Below are positions 46,239-57,940 of a stretch of 64,000 nt of DNA, piece by piece; position 1 is the first letter of the stretch, and every line of letters starts with the position of its first letter. The position numbers were made by a program, and so were the translations under genes. The notes below the pieces were generated by a model. The model was not told where the DNA came from, searched no databases, and saw nothing but the letters and a program-made list of their open reading frames with translations. The DNA is from Hydractinia symbiolongicarpus (Eukaryota > Cnidaria > Hydrozoa > Anthoathecata > Hydractiniidae), in the NCBI RefSeq assembly GCF_029227915.1, contig NC_079882.1:2912001-2976000 (forward strand). The letters are read 5' to 3'.

Positions 46239-46559
46239 TTATGTAATTTGGATGCCAGCTATCGTTCAAAGTGTTTCCACTCTTTGAAGGCTTGAAATGC
46301 ATAAAGTACTGTCAATTCTGAATTCCAGCTTGTATTAAGGCTTTCAGTGGTAAAGTTGCTGTATATTTATTTTTACTATAAAGCCAATGTTCAGCTAGCT
46401 ACTAATAAAAAGCCTGTAATTAGTAAGTTAAAAAGAACACCCACTGTGCTGAATGATAAAAGATAAATGGGCTGTGGTATTTCTTTTGAATAAACTTCAC
46501 TTCTTTTATTCTGAACTTCTGGTAACCAATTAAACCGGGGCTATGGTAACATTCAGATT

Positions 46560-46646
46560 CACTCACCCATGTTGAATCTCCGTCAAGAGGAATCGAGCCC
46601 CGGTCAGAGTACGAGAGCTATAACCACTAATCTACGGCCCCACAAG
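46560..46646 (-). repeat. tRNA-derived SINE head
   Basis: Minus strand reads GGGGCCGTAGATTAGTGGTT (A-box) and GACCGGGGCTCGATTCC (B-box) with tRNA-like spacing. The acceptor arms do not pair, so a tRNA-related SINE promoter rather than a tRNA gene. A unique tail follows toward 46440. Confidence 0.65.
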
Positions 46647-46649
46647 TAA

Positions 46650-48400
46650 CCTCGAGATTTCCTCCTTTACACAAACCAGGGTTTCAAATAACCTGGAAAA
46701 TACTTAAACTTGAAGTATAGACCTATATTCTGAAAATTTAAAAGTAAATCTCAATTATTATGATACACAACATTACTACAATATATCATTGGCTATCGGT
46801 TGTCTTTTCAGAAATGGGAAAGGATGCAGCCTGAAAGGAAAGCTGAAATATTGAGGTATCAGAAAATATCTATAAAAATAATTCGATGGCTCAAAAGGTT
46901 TGACTCACTGATGGTATGACAATACTGGGATCTATTAAAGATTAAAATTGAAGAGGCGTCCAGGGCCTCAATCTTGACAGTCCCACCAGTGAATCAGAAC
47001 TAGAGATCAAGACTATCACTGTATAACATATGCACATTTTACCAGGAATTCCATGAAAAAAACAACACGCATGAATCTATATTGGAGAATTTGCGCAAAA
47101 GTGTTAAATATATTAACACATTGTTTTGTCGGTAGAAGTAACCTATAGCAAATATATACTGCAGGAATACATGACAAAGGGAGGGCTATGTCGTACGATG
47201 TTGTATTCACTGCAATCATCTACTATTTCGTTTGCCGTGTCAATCCGCCCCTCAACATGGCCGCAGATTATCTTTTCACAGCAGGTTATATTTTCTCGTA
47301 ACGATTGTGTTCCTTACTACAAGACATTCTTTTTTAAACTCTAATTCCATTTCAATCTTTTGCTCCATACAATTCTTTTTTTCGTGGGCAAGATGCATGT
47401 GCATTGATGTTTTAAAACAGATGATCATTCCAATTTATTTTAAAAAAATTTATAATTTGTTAGGATTTGTGCATTTAATGTTTACAAAATCAAGATTTTT
47501 AATTTTAAAAATGTTACCACAAGATTTTTAGTTCCGTAAATTCTCAGTGATCTGCTGTTATAAGACCAAAAAATAACTTTTTGAGGAAAATGATGATAAT
47601 AGGTATAATTTACATATAAAAATTGATTCTTTCCAGTATACAATTTCTGGCAACAATAACTTACGCTGTTGATTGTCATAATACTTATTACAGCCATTCA
47701 TTTGAAAACCATGCTATTAATGGTACACATTAACTGTGGAAATTTCCTATTAAAAAGTTTAAATTGGTGTTGTTGTTTTTGTTGAATAATAATTTTATAA
47801 AAAGATTAAAAAATAATTTTTTGAGGAAAACGTTATTTTTTAAAATCTGATGTGGTGGAAAAGTAGGCCAGGGTTGATTTTTTATATAAAGAGAATATTT
47901 TTTTAAATATAATTTCCACCAACATGAAATGCAGCTAATTCCATACTGAATACATGTTCTGAAAGAGCTGGCACATTTATATTTATTTTTGAAAAAAAGA
48001 GACAGTGTACGTCATCTATTCAAAGATATCTGAGTTAAGCATATAATTATATTTCTGTAGCCTGAGCTAGATTGAATTTTGTTAATTATTTTGAGTAAGC
48101 TTATTTTTTAAAGAAAGACAAATAGTGCTGTGTGTTCACTTTGTAGTAGGAATACTTTTTGCCACTTGAAATACAATTGATCCGAAGATATTTTTTGTCT
48201 TGTATGAAAGAAATTTGGACAATACTTTAAGGCAAGAACTTCTATTGTTCTTTGCTCACGTGATCATTATTGGGAAATCTTTTCTTCTTTAATGTTAGAT
48301 GTGGCCATGCTGGCTTTATGCATATTGGTTGATTTTAATTCGGGTTGCACTGAAAAATTATTATATAAAAAAACTCAATTTTAATATCTCAAAGAAAACT
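46650..48400. other. Spacer with dispersed motif, no gene recognised
   Basis: AT-rich. The 18-bp motif AAAAAATAAYTTTTTGAGGA occurs at about 47569 and 47809 and again at about 51860, a small dispersed repeat. No supported coding region. Confidence 0.5.
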
Positions 48401-48407
48401 TAGTTAA

Positions 48408-49882
48408 AGGAGCACTCCAGTGAAAAAAAAATATTTAAAAAAAAATGTTATATAAAACATAGAATCGGATAATTCTCTTCATGAAAAAGACTTTACAAAG
48501 CTACAGCCACACGACTTCGAACCTCTTCTGTCTCACAAGGGGGAAATTAATAATGATGCAAAGTGATGAGGTGTCTTTTACTGGCTCAAGCAACGTTCTT
48601 AGCAAAATATTTTTTTTTTTTAAGAAATAAATATACTTAATCGCTTTTTTTTAACATTCTTTTCGTCAAAAAACTTTATCATTTGCTTCATTAAAAAATC
48701 TTTCATACTTTACAAGCCAATTTATTTTTTTTACAGTTCAGCAATATTTTTCCTCTGCACACGCTTTTTTTGCGCACAAATGTAAACAAATTTTATGTAA
48801 CGTTGAAATTTTCTCCGTGATGGAGGACCATTGAAATGCGTGATATAAAATCAAATAATGTTCGGGTCTAGATAAGTTGGTAAAACGGGGTATTATTATT
48901 GTATAAATAAAAATCAATCTTTGATTATGGTAGGTCATAAATGTGTTGCAGAAGCTACTGACTTACAAGTGGTTGTTTTGACAAAGCTGTTTTAGAAACT
49001 GCATTATCAGCATTACATGCAGCCGTTATAAAGTTACAAAGATTGAAGAAAATGGGTACATTTACCCCCTGAAAATACTTGGCATGTCCTTCCATCAAAA
49101 AAGCTTCTTTTTTGAAAAACAAAGAATAGAAACTTGAGCGCTACAAAAGATACATGTGTAACTAGAAAGCTTTTTTGTCGGTGTTTGTATTGGAAATTCG
49201 TATAATGTTCTCTTATTTAATATAAAAATGTACAAAACGTTATTTGGTTGAGTTCTGTGGATATAAGTACAAATATTGAGATGAGAAGAAATATGAAACT
49301 TTAATCGCGTTCACTAGCTAAAATGGCATTTTTTACAAAGTGGCAGAGTATCTTAATATGGAAGTTTATTTCCTGCAGATATCTTTTAAAAGAACTATCT
49401 GTGAAGTGCACCAACCAAATATAAAAACTTTGATCGCTTGGTAGATCACCTGCACGACGTATTTTGTTTAGCCGTTTTTGAGTTCTTTCTTTTTCACAGA
49501 CGGGATTCTGTGAAAACTTACTTCTTTACACTTCTCTGATCGATCGGTACATAGAAACACAGAGCAACTAACCATTTTTTAAAGATTTAAACGTAAATTA
49601 CATACAAAAAGCGATTTAATGTAAGCTGTATTTATAGGTCTTAACATGCGCTTGCTTAAACTTTCTGCACGATGTGATGTCATTATTTATAATCGGGTCT
49701 AGTCCGAAATGAAATCGCGCCTGTCTGTTTTTTATGAGAAAAAAATTGAATATGCGAAGGCTTGTACAACAATTTTAAATAAGAAAAACAAGTAAAGTAA
49801 GTTTTTTTTGATTTCTTATGCTTTTCTGAGTACGTATAAAACAAACAAAAAAAAGAAAAGTGATTTTTACTGGAGTTCCCCT
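48408..49882. mobile_element. 1.48-kb TTAA-flanked TIR element (Kolobok/piggyBac-like)
   Basis: Left end AGGAGCACTCCAGTGAAAA and right end TTTTTACTGGAGTTCCCCT (16 of 19 inverted), flanked by TTAA at 48404-48407 and 49883-49886. No transposase frame, so a non-autonomous or gutted copy. Confidence 0.75.
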
Positions 49883-50554
49883 TTAACTAGGCTAGACATG
49901 TCTGAAATCTGTACAATCCTTGTTAAACTGAGACAGTGTAGAGATACTGCTAACTTGGTACCATAATTATTCAAATAAGTAGTCAAATTTTTATTCAGTA
50001 TATTGACTTTCAGGAGGGACATGTTATATGTACAGGTAATATTGCCAGTTGAAATACCCCTAAGTTGAAGTATATCCCTCTCTTCAGTTCACTTCAGCTA
50101 ATTTCCTACCTCAAGGCTTTATTGCGACTTATGCTGAAAAATTGAATAAGCAATTTCTGATACTTTTGCACCCTGTTTTAATTTATAACAATCGTGGAGT
50201 GGTGGAGTTAGTTTTACAGTGTAATGATTTTAAAAACTAGATAAATTTCTGTTGTTTTAATTTAATGATGATGCGCGATGTTTTTTGTTCACAACTCTTC
50301 TCGGATTTTTCTGTTCTAATTTATACTTTGCTTTTTATGTTAATCAATTTGGTGGTAATTTTTGCTTCTTTACTGTTTTTTTTGTTTTTTTTTTGTATTT
50401 CTAATGCAGGTAAAACCAAAAAAAACTTTGATGAAAATGATTCTTGGAAGAGTGGGATAAGGAAGTTTTCTGGTAACAAAATTAGTTTTGTGTAAATACT
50501 GATACTATGTGTGACCTTTTGTATTTCTGTGTTATGTTATTTAAAAAATATTTC

Positions 50555-50690
50555 CATTGTTGTAAAACCATGAAAGTTATTGGTTCGAATCCAATCCATC
50601 TTTAAAAGGTGGTAGTTCAAATGAAAGAACAACATGGTGTGTAATTAGTTTCATACTGCAACAAACAATAATGCAAATCAATTCAAAAAA
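50555..50690 (+). repeat. SINE-like repeat with B-box, copy 1
   Basis: Contains GTTATTGGTTCGAATCCAAT (perfect pol III B-box GGTTCGAATCC), then a tail TTAAAAGGTGGTAGTTCAAA. About 90% identical to 56003-56135. No A-box half is visible, so truncated or a 3'-tRNA-derived repeat. Confidence 0.7.
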
Positions 50691-50808
50691 TTTTACAAAC
50701 AAATGTTTCAAAAAAAGAGGTAACTATAAGAAAAGAAATGAAAGAAGGAAATTTTTTAATTTACTCGGGATATACGTTCAGTTATTCAGGTTTTGCTGAG
50801 CTATAACT

Positions 50809-51013
50809 ACAATCATGTTCATAAATTATTGGAAAAACGGCTTTTGAGGCTTTTTTCAGAGTTTCCCCCCTCTCCCCCTACAGTCAGTGTTGATTTTGTG
50901 TTGATTTGTGCCCCAAAATACTGCCGGCGACTCTGGAAAAGACCTCCAACCAACACTGAAGAGTGGGGGGAGGGGGAAAGTGGTTTTTCCAAAACTATTA
51001 TGAACATGATTGT
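50809..51013. mobile_element. 205-bp palindromic MITE, copy 1
   Basis: Ends ACAATCATGTTCATAA and TTATGAACATGATTGT are inverted. C-rich and G-rich blocks inside (CCCCCCTCTCCCCC and GGGGGGAGGGGGAAA) also pair. Nearly identical to 51609-51813. Confidence 0.85.
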
Positions 51014-51299
51014 CTCTATAATGTGAGACTTTTTTTAAGTGGCTTTTTTTTTACAAAAGCTTTTGGGTGCGTTTGTGTTGGCTGAATTAAGGACAAGTAC
51101 TACTTTGTCATTCCTTATACCGTGCATGCGGAGCTGGTTGGTTTTCTTGTTTCATAAACTAGGTTCCAGGCCTCCTAATGTCTGTTTGTTTCTTATTGTT
51201 TGTCGTATGTGGCAAGAGCTTTTATATGCTTATATATTGTATATACATGACTAAAATTGTTCTTTGTATAACATAGACACTTTGTAGTATAAAAGAAAT

Positions 51300-51545
51300 G
51301 GAAAACACACACGTTCCACACACGTTCCGCACACGTTCCACTCAAGTTCCATAGCCAAGTGTACAAGAGGAGACTGCAGTAGCACACGTTCCACACGTTC
51401 CGTCAATTTTTTATAAAAATTAAAATTTACTTCAATTTCATTGAATTTGACGGTACGTGTGGAACGTGTTCAATTTAGGTGCAACCGATGGTGGAGCACC
51501 TTGGAACGGGTGTGGAACGTGTACGGAACGTGTGAAACGTGTCAT
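51300..51545. repeat. Inverted clusters of ACACGTTCC / GGAACGTGT
   Basis: 51300-51405 holds six or more ACACGTTCC-type 9-10-mers. 51450-51545 holds the same motif inverted (GTGGAACGTGT). In between is an AT-rich centre with TTGACGG-type arms. Together a cruciform-capable block sitting exactly between the two 205-bp MITE copies. Confidence 0.75.
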
Positions 51546-51608
51546 CAAAGCAAAATTTTGGCTCTAAACAAGGGCAACCCCTTTTCAATTTTTTTATGTC
51601 ATTTACAG

Positions 51609-51813
51609 ACAATCATGTTCATAAATTATTGGAAAAACGGCTTTTGAGGCTTTTTTCAGAGTTTCCCCCCTCTCCCCCAACAGTCAGTGTTGATTTTGTG
51701 TTGATTTGTGCCCCAAAATACTGCCGGCGACTCTGGAAAAGACCTCCAACCAACACTAAAGAGTGGGGGGAGGGGGAAAGTGGTTTTTCCAAAACTATTA
51801 TGAACATGATTGT
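51609..51813. mobile_element. 205-bp palindromic MITE, copy 2
   Basis: Same length, ends and orientation as 50809-51013, differing at about two or three positions. It begins 800 bp after copy 1. The near-identity means recent insertion or local duplication. Confidence 0.85.
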
Positions 51814-52329
51814 AGTTGCCATGTGAAAATCAAATCCAATAAGTAAAATTTAGTTAAAAAAATAATTTTTTGAGGAAACTAATTTATAACACCGCAGTTT
51901 GTAACATGTAATTGGTAATAATGTAATAATGTAATTGGTTCAAGAAGCTTGAAAGGTGGATATATTTTGGATAAGGTAGAAGATTGGATTAATGAATTAA
52001 AGATGCTGAGTAAAATTGCTAAAACAGAGTCGCAAGGGACATAAAGTTGTTTTATCAGTGGCTGGCTACAAGCATAAATTAACATACTGTATGCAAACAT
52101 ACCACACATAATATAATTATTGGAAGAAGTACTCGTAGTTATTAATTCGAATTAATACCAGCACTGACGGGAGGTATTAAAGTAAACAATAACGAGAGAC
52201 AACTGCTGTCACTGTGAAATGTGTAAGCAGGAAATCAGACTGAACGATATCAACCAGGAAGCAGTGTATCTAGTTGACTGACTACCTTCAAGGAACGAGA
52301 GATACACAATTAACAAGCTATGCTTCTGG

Positions 52330-52930
52330 GCTCAGATTCGAATTTCAAGTTCACAATTGATCATGCTTTGTCATGCAAATAATGTGGCTTCCTTTCGCTT
52401 AGACAATGAAATCCGTAATGTCACGGGGATGTAACTAAAAGAGGTTTGTCATGATGTACGCATTGAACCGTGTCTACAACAGTTACCTGGTGAGCCATTG
52501 AGCCAGTGGACAGCGAATGTTTCTCAGGAATCGAGAGTTATGTATGCACAAGAGGCTTTTGGAACACTTGTCAAATGGCATTTTTAGATGCGAAGGTGTG
52601 CTACCAAAAGCATATGATGTAGATAAAATGGAAAAAAAGAAAAATTACAATAAACTTATTTTGCAAGTAGAGCATGAAACTTTAACGCCACTAGCGATAT
52701 CCGTGTGTGGCGGAATGGGTCGCGTGTGTCGAAAGTTCTATACTCGGCTTTCTGAAATGATTTCTGAAAAGCGTAAACAACATTTTTTAAAACTTTCAGC
52801 ATGGATATGACGTAACATTTGTTTTGCGCTTATCAAGTCTATATGCATATGTGTTCGAGGAAGTCGATCAGTCTTTTCATCTAACCTTGTCGCATCTCTG
52901 TCAGTGGATCCTAAAGTAGTTCTGCTACCT
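52330..52930 (+). pseudogene. Decayed retroelement C-terminal domain
   Basis: Readable pieces in shifting frames: FTIDHALSCK (about 52350), CTRGFWNTCQMAFLDAKV (about 52545-52600), YNKLILQVEHETLTPLAISV with GGMGR, FYTRLSEMISEKRKQHF (to 52790) and CFALIKSICICVRGSRS (about 52815-52870). This chain (HALSC, ARGFW, EHG-FTPL, GGMGR, F-L-RS--C-RGSRS) is a domain I know from the C-termini of invertebrate RT-encoding elements. Stops and frameshifts are numerous. The 97-codon frame at 52517 is its longest open part. Confidence 0.6.
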
Positions 52931-53041
52931 TTATATATCATACTTATGTCTACATCAACTGAATAGCATTTTTCTTTTAATAAAGCGGCGATATTTCGGT
53001 ATAGAAAAATTATAACAAATTATTTTATTGAAATGTATGTA

Positions 53042-53221
53042 CAGTTGACTCTCTCTAATCCGAATCTCAAGGGGGATAATTCTCTTTCAGATTACAGAGA
53101 GTCGGATAGTAGAAAGTAGATTATGAGAGTTTCTTAAGGAAAGTTGACGCTGATTTTTAATTTGTTCGGATTATAGTTAAAAATTCGGATAATAGAGATT
53201 CGGATCGGAGAGAGTCAACTG
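53042..53221. mobile_element. 180-bp pogo/Tigger-like MITE with TA duplication
   Basis: Ends CAGTTGACTCTCTCTAATCC and CGGAGAGAGTCAACTG are inverted (with the following ATTCGGAT/ATCCGAAT also paired), flanked by TA at 53040-53041 and 53222-53223. The CAGTTGACTC start and TA target are typical of pogo/Tigger-type mariner relatives. Confidence 0.82.
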
Positions 53222-53869
53222 TATATACGTTTTAATTAAATATAATGTTCAAAAAAGGACCATAATTTTTTTGTAACATACTGTGTGCTTCTATGCTACC
53301 TTCGTGTGGTATGGATGGAGCATGATGACGGGTCTATTCAGAGCAATACGCTAACTATCTTGTGAACTGCCTTAGTCTATTAGAATTACTAAAACCTTTT
53401 AGAAATAACTCAACAAGTTTTACTGTTTTGCAAAAAAAAAAAAATGCTAGAGTACTATTTCTTTTTAGGAGTCAAAATATACCCAATATTAGCTAAATCA
53501 AATTCTATTCATACTATTATTACCTAATAGCTATTTTCAACCGGTTATTATGAGAAAGTCGTAGCGTTCAATGGCAGGAGAGCCTTAAGAACGGGCCTAG
53601 GACAGCACAATATAACTTAACTTCGTAGCAACCATAACAGTCATAACTCAATTTTATTTAGCTAGTTAGACTATATTAATAACTATGTCCCTCCAATAGT
53701 TTTTCTAACAGCTACGAACAAAAAAAGTCCATATACATTTTTATCATTTTTGTCATAAGGTTTTAGTTTTAAAAATATTGAAAGTTCAAAATCACATTAA
53801 ACTGCTTCCTATGAACAGCAAAAAAAACATATGATACACACAAGTATTTTTCTGAAATATCGTTTTTAT

Positions 53870-55110
53870 TTGTGTATGGATAGTTATTCAACTCTACTGC
53901 TTGTTTCAATATCTCTCTTTTGATAGATGTATGGATAGGTGTCCCACATTCCTTCATTTTTACTGCGTCGAATAAAGTATTCCGTGAATTGAGCTGTTAG
54001 AACATCTAAGGTTGGCGTGCTAAATATTTTAATTCGCGCGAAGGGTAAGATCAAAAAATGCGTTTTTTAAATGATGCATGTATATTGATAAAATCTCTAT
54101 TTTTATAAGGTATGGATGGATCTCTCATTTGATTGGTTGTTTACTGAGTAGAACTAATTTTGTATACACAGGTCTGCTAGGACATGCTTGTTTTTCCGCC
54201 TGAAGGTATTTTGCAAAATATCCTTTTAATATTGTATGGTGGTATGGATCGGTCTCCCTTGTTCCTGCTTCTTACTGAGTGCAATAAAGTCTTCCCGTAA
54301 ATTTACATGCTAGGACATCTGATATTATCGCGCGTGATTGTTATCGGAGTGGAATGAAGTGTTTTTAGACATATCTGGTAGGGTCTTCTTCTTGATTGCT
54401 TCTTTGTGGTGTAGAATAAAGTTTCGCTTTTGATTCGCTCACTAGCTAAATCTCCTTTTTAGTAGTGTATGGATGGATATCTAACATTATATTCAGCGTG
54501 AAAGGCAACTTCCAAAATTCTCATTTCAAATGATGTATGGATAGGTCTAACACTCGCCTGTTTTCTGAGTGGAATAAAGTCTTTTCTCGAATTGGCCGAC
54601 CAAGAGATTTAATACTTCACCTTTCGCGATAGCGTTTTTATCAGATATCTTTTAGATTGTATGTCAGGATCTTTTGCTCCCTTGCCTGTTTACAAAGTAG
54701 AAGAAAGGCTTTTTTATTCGCTTGCTAGAACATTGAACATTTCATTTGGTGCGAGCTTCTTCCTACAAGGTGCGAGAGAGCTTTAACAAAATCTTTGATG
54801 TATGCACATGCAATGATATACGCACGCGCGTGCTACTCGCCCTTTCGATTTTTGAGTAGAAAAAAGTGATCGTTGGACCGTTTTTTATTCTGTTCTTTTT
54901 TTTATATTGCGTAAGATTATTCCCCAAAATACTTTTTTAATGATGAATTGATAGGTTTCGCTACTTGTCTAATTGTTTTTTAATCAGAATAAGATTTGCC
55001 TTGTTTAGCTTCACAAAACATTCAATATCGTATATATTGCGGGAATGGTTTCCTAAATTTTGTTTTCAGTATTGTATGTGTAGGTGTGGATGTGCCAGGC
55101 TAATTGCCTA
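53870..55110 (+). repeat. Old degenerate satellite, unit about 130 bp
   Basis: Recurring phrases TGTATGGATAGGTCT, CCTGTTTACTGAGTGGAATA and GCTAGGACATC occur in order at intervals near 130 bp (for example GTATGGAT-type starts at 54111 and 54243; 54536 and 54659; 54944 and 55075). Copies are heavily diverged with deletions. No gene seen inside. Confidence 0.6.
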
Positions 55111-55399
55111 AATATTTACCCTAATAGGACATCTTTCCCAATTACTTAATTCAATTCGCTTGCTTGTGTACTGACTAGAATAAAGTTCCCCTTGCTTTTT
55201 TGTTTCCGAACAAACTCGTTAAAATTTAGAACAGTTGTACACATTTCATGTGATAAAAAAAGACCTTAAATGTTAATCGAGATATTTAGTAGGCCTTTGC
55301 GTTTTAATTCTTAGTATTTAACCAGAATTTTAAAATTTGTTTAACGATGAATTTCACGTTGCAAAAATTAAATGCGTACGGTACGGTATGGATGGATGC

Positions 55400-56000
55400 G
55401 TTGTTTTATGAATGACGAGCATATGCCATAACCCATTGGGTAATTAATTACTCTGCAAGTAATAAAAGAGACACAGTTACATTAATACATGCAGCCATGC
55501 TGCCGAGCATGGTGATACATACTAACTTTCTGCAGCCCTTCCCTGGCCTCTTCCCAGCTGAACTTGTGTTATGTTATATAAGTACAACGTCGTCCGTAGC
55601 GAGGTTATAATAATACAACCTCGTCCCTGGCTATAATCGCTGTTGCGATGTCAGAAAAATACAACTAGTAGCTTTTTAAACGTCCTGGCTATTTACGTTA
55701 CACTTTAATAAGGGACATTAAATTAACGTGAATTTTTAAAAAAATCTGGCTAAAAAGCGAAAATAGCCGAAAACCAGTTGGCTGCAACAAAGTTTTCAGA
55801 TAGGTGGCTACACCCTTTACTTTAAAAAAAAATTTGGCGAAAGTCTAAAGTTTGTTAATTCAAGGAGACAACAGTTTCAACAAACCTGTAATACTTAGCT
55901 ACGGTTTTTAACTCACAATTAATTTTGTAACAACAAGCTTTATGATGTGTTTTTATTTGAAGTGACATTGAATTTCGTGAATTCCAAGTAAATTAAGTCT
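55400..56000. other. Spacer, nothing recognised
   Basis: Mixed AT-rich sequence. A repeated CAACCTCGTCC/CAACGTCGTCCG phrase near 55585-55630 is too short to classify. Confidence 0.4.
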
Positions 56001-56002
56001 AT

Positions 56003-56135
56003 TGTTGCAAGACTATGAAAGTTATTGGTTCGAATCCAATCCATCTTTAAAAGGTGGTAGTTCAAATTAAAGAACAACAGGGTGTGCAGTAATTAGTTTC
56101 ATACTGCAACAATAATCCAAATCAATTCAAAATTT
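56003..56135 (+). repeat. SINE-like repeat with B-box, copy 2
   Basis: Second copy of the repeat at 50555-50690, with the same GGTTCGAATCC B-box and the same CATACTGCAACAA end. Differences are mainly small indels. Confidence 0.7.
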
Positions 56136-57940
56136 GTAATTCATTCAGTAATACACTTATTCTATCTTTTTGTGTGCAAAATTGCGGTGTAATAGAATAA
56201 ACTACATTAATCTCCGGTATTTTAATTATTTTTAATTGCCATTGATCATAAGAACCGCCGTACGCTTTGTTACCCAGTCTTTTGTAACCACATCATCAAG
56301 TTCTATCCAAGCCAGTACCGGTAAGTAACGATATGGAAGAGATTCTTATTTATCTTTTGCTGCTTTTTTAAAATGGAAACAAATCAGAAATTTAAGCTCT
56401 TCGAATTTTTCTACCGTGATTAATCAAAAGTTAAGGCTCTTTACATTGCTTTTTAATGGTTCGACAACGAAGATTTGAGCAGCCAGATTTGAATAGTAAA
56501 GTTGTTGGGTTTTGACAAGGTTTAAAATGTTCTCCTTATGACATTTTTGACTTCTAAGGGCTTTGTTTTTACAACATACTCACTATAAAAAACGGACAAT
56601 ATATCGATAATGTAGAATTGATATTATGTCCATATGCACTGCAATGAACGGGCTTCTAAATATTGACATATTGACCATATGTATGAAAAATGGATATATT
56701 GATGATTTTTTCAGGAAATCTGAGAATCCATATAATATAGAGACCTGGTGACTATGTCAGGACGGAGTGCATCGCTGCTGCGTCTATCCGCTGCACTGCA
56801 GGGCGCTCCGCGGTTTACGGACTACTGCATCCTTGTTCCCCATCCTCTTCCCTGTTTCAAACAAGGAAATATAACACTAAGATTTATTTATTAACGTCAT
56901 CATCAGGTATCTACAAACTTGAGAAGCCGCCACTTACACTAGGCTGAGTCTGTAGCCAGGATACCCAGCTCAACCTTCCATAACATTTCATATCATACTT
57001 TATGACTAGCCTAGTTATTTAAGCTTTCTTTGATAGAGAAAGAAAAAATTGATCGTAAAGGCGGTTTGAAGGGAAAACGCTGGGTCTCCTGGCTAAATTT
57101 GTGGCTAGACAGACTCGTTTTTTCACAGAACTGTGCGTTTCTCTGCACAATAGTCGTTTAGGGGACGTAGGTAATGTTTATTTACAGGTAATCAAGATTC
57201 TAATATGAGAGTGGAAAACAATAAACTGCCGTCATTAGCTAGGAGGGGGAGAGGTGGGGGTGGCTTTTGGAGATGGCCAGTCAGTTAGGCGCGTACAAGA
57301 GTTATCTTACCTTCTTTCTTGCCTCCAGCGGTGAGTTAGGGGGCCACCAATCCATACTGTGTATTTTACCGTGGTCACTCACAAACAGAGTTGTTTGCCA
57401 TGGTATAGACAACCGCAAAAAACTAAATTGTTTAAAAAGGATAACTACCATAACACAAGAACTCACAGTATAGTACTAAATTTGCACAAAGTAAAAGGCT
57501 AAGAGTATAAAATATCAATTGTTTAATAACATTCTATGAAGTATTCTATAATGGAAAATCATTTGAGACTTACGTAATCAGCATGAGATAGTTTGTTGGG
57601 AAAGGTTGCTGAATATTGTTCCATTATTTAAAAAAATGACCGCTGAGCGAATGTAAATTGGAGGTGGTTGTTTATCTACACTAGGTACACTAGGTAACTT
57701 GTGAGTGAAGTGCAGAGCAAGTATATTTCGAGCTAAAAATGGTTCCTTCCTGATCAATATAGTAAATTTCAAAAGGAATAATTGAAACAAGAACGTATTG
57801 AAATTTCAATAAACACATTGAAAATGTGTATGTACTCTTCAAAAAACAATCACACAATGGTTCCATGGCGAAAATCTATTTCATGAAATTTAAATTCACT
57901 TTTCGAAAGTGTTCTTCAATTCAATTCAATCAAAGTTTCT
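56136..57940. other. Spacer with a GC-rich patch, no gene recognised
   Basis: A GC-rich patch at 56755-56830 (many GCTGC/GCGCTCCGCGG motifs) stands out from the AT-rich surroundings but matches no family I know. Short open frames (57267, 57578) lack any signature. Confidence 0.4.

Noticed and set aside
46590-46646. tRNA gene on the minus strand
   Set aside because: Good A- and B-boxes, but the 3' side does not pair with GGGGCCG and a unique tail follows.
50265-50495. 76-codon hydrophobic frame resembling a small membrane protein
   Set aside because: Hydrophobicity comes from T-rich sequence; no homologous motif or gene context.
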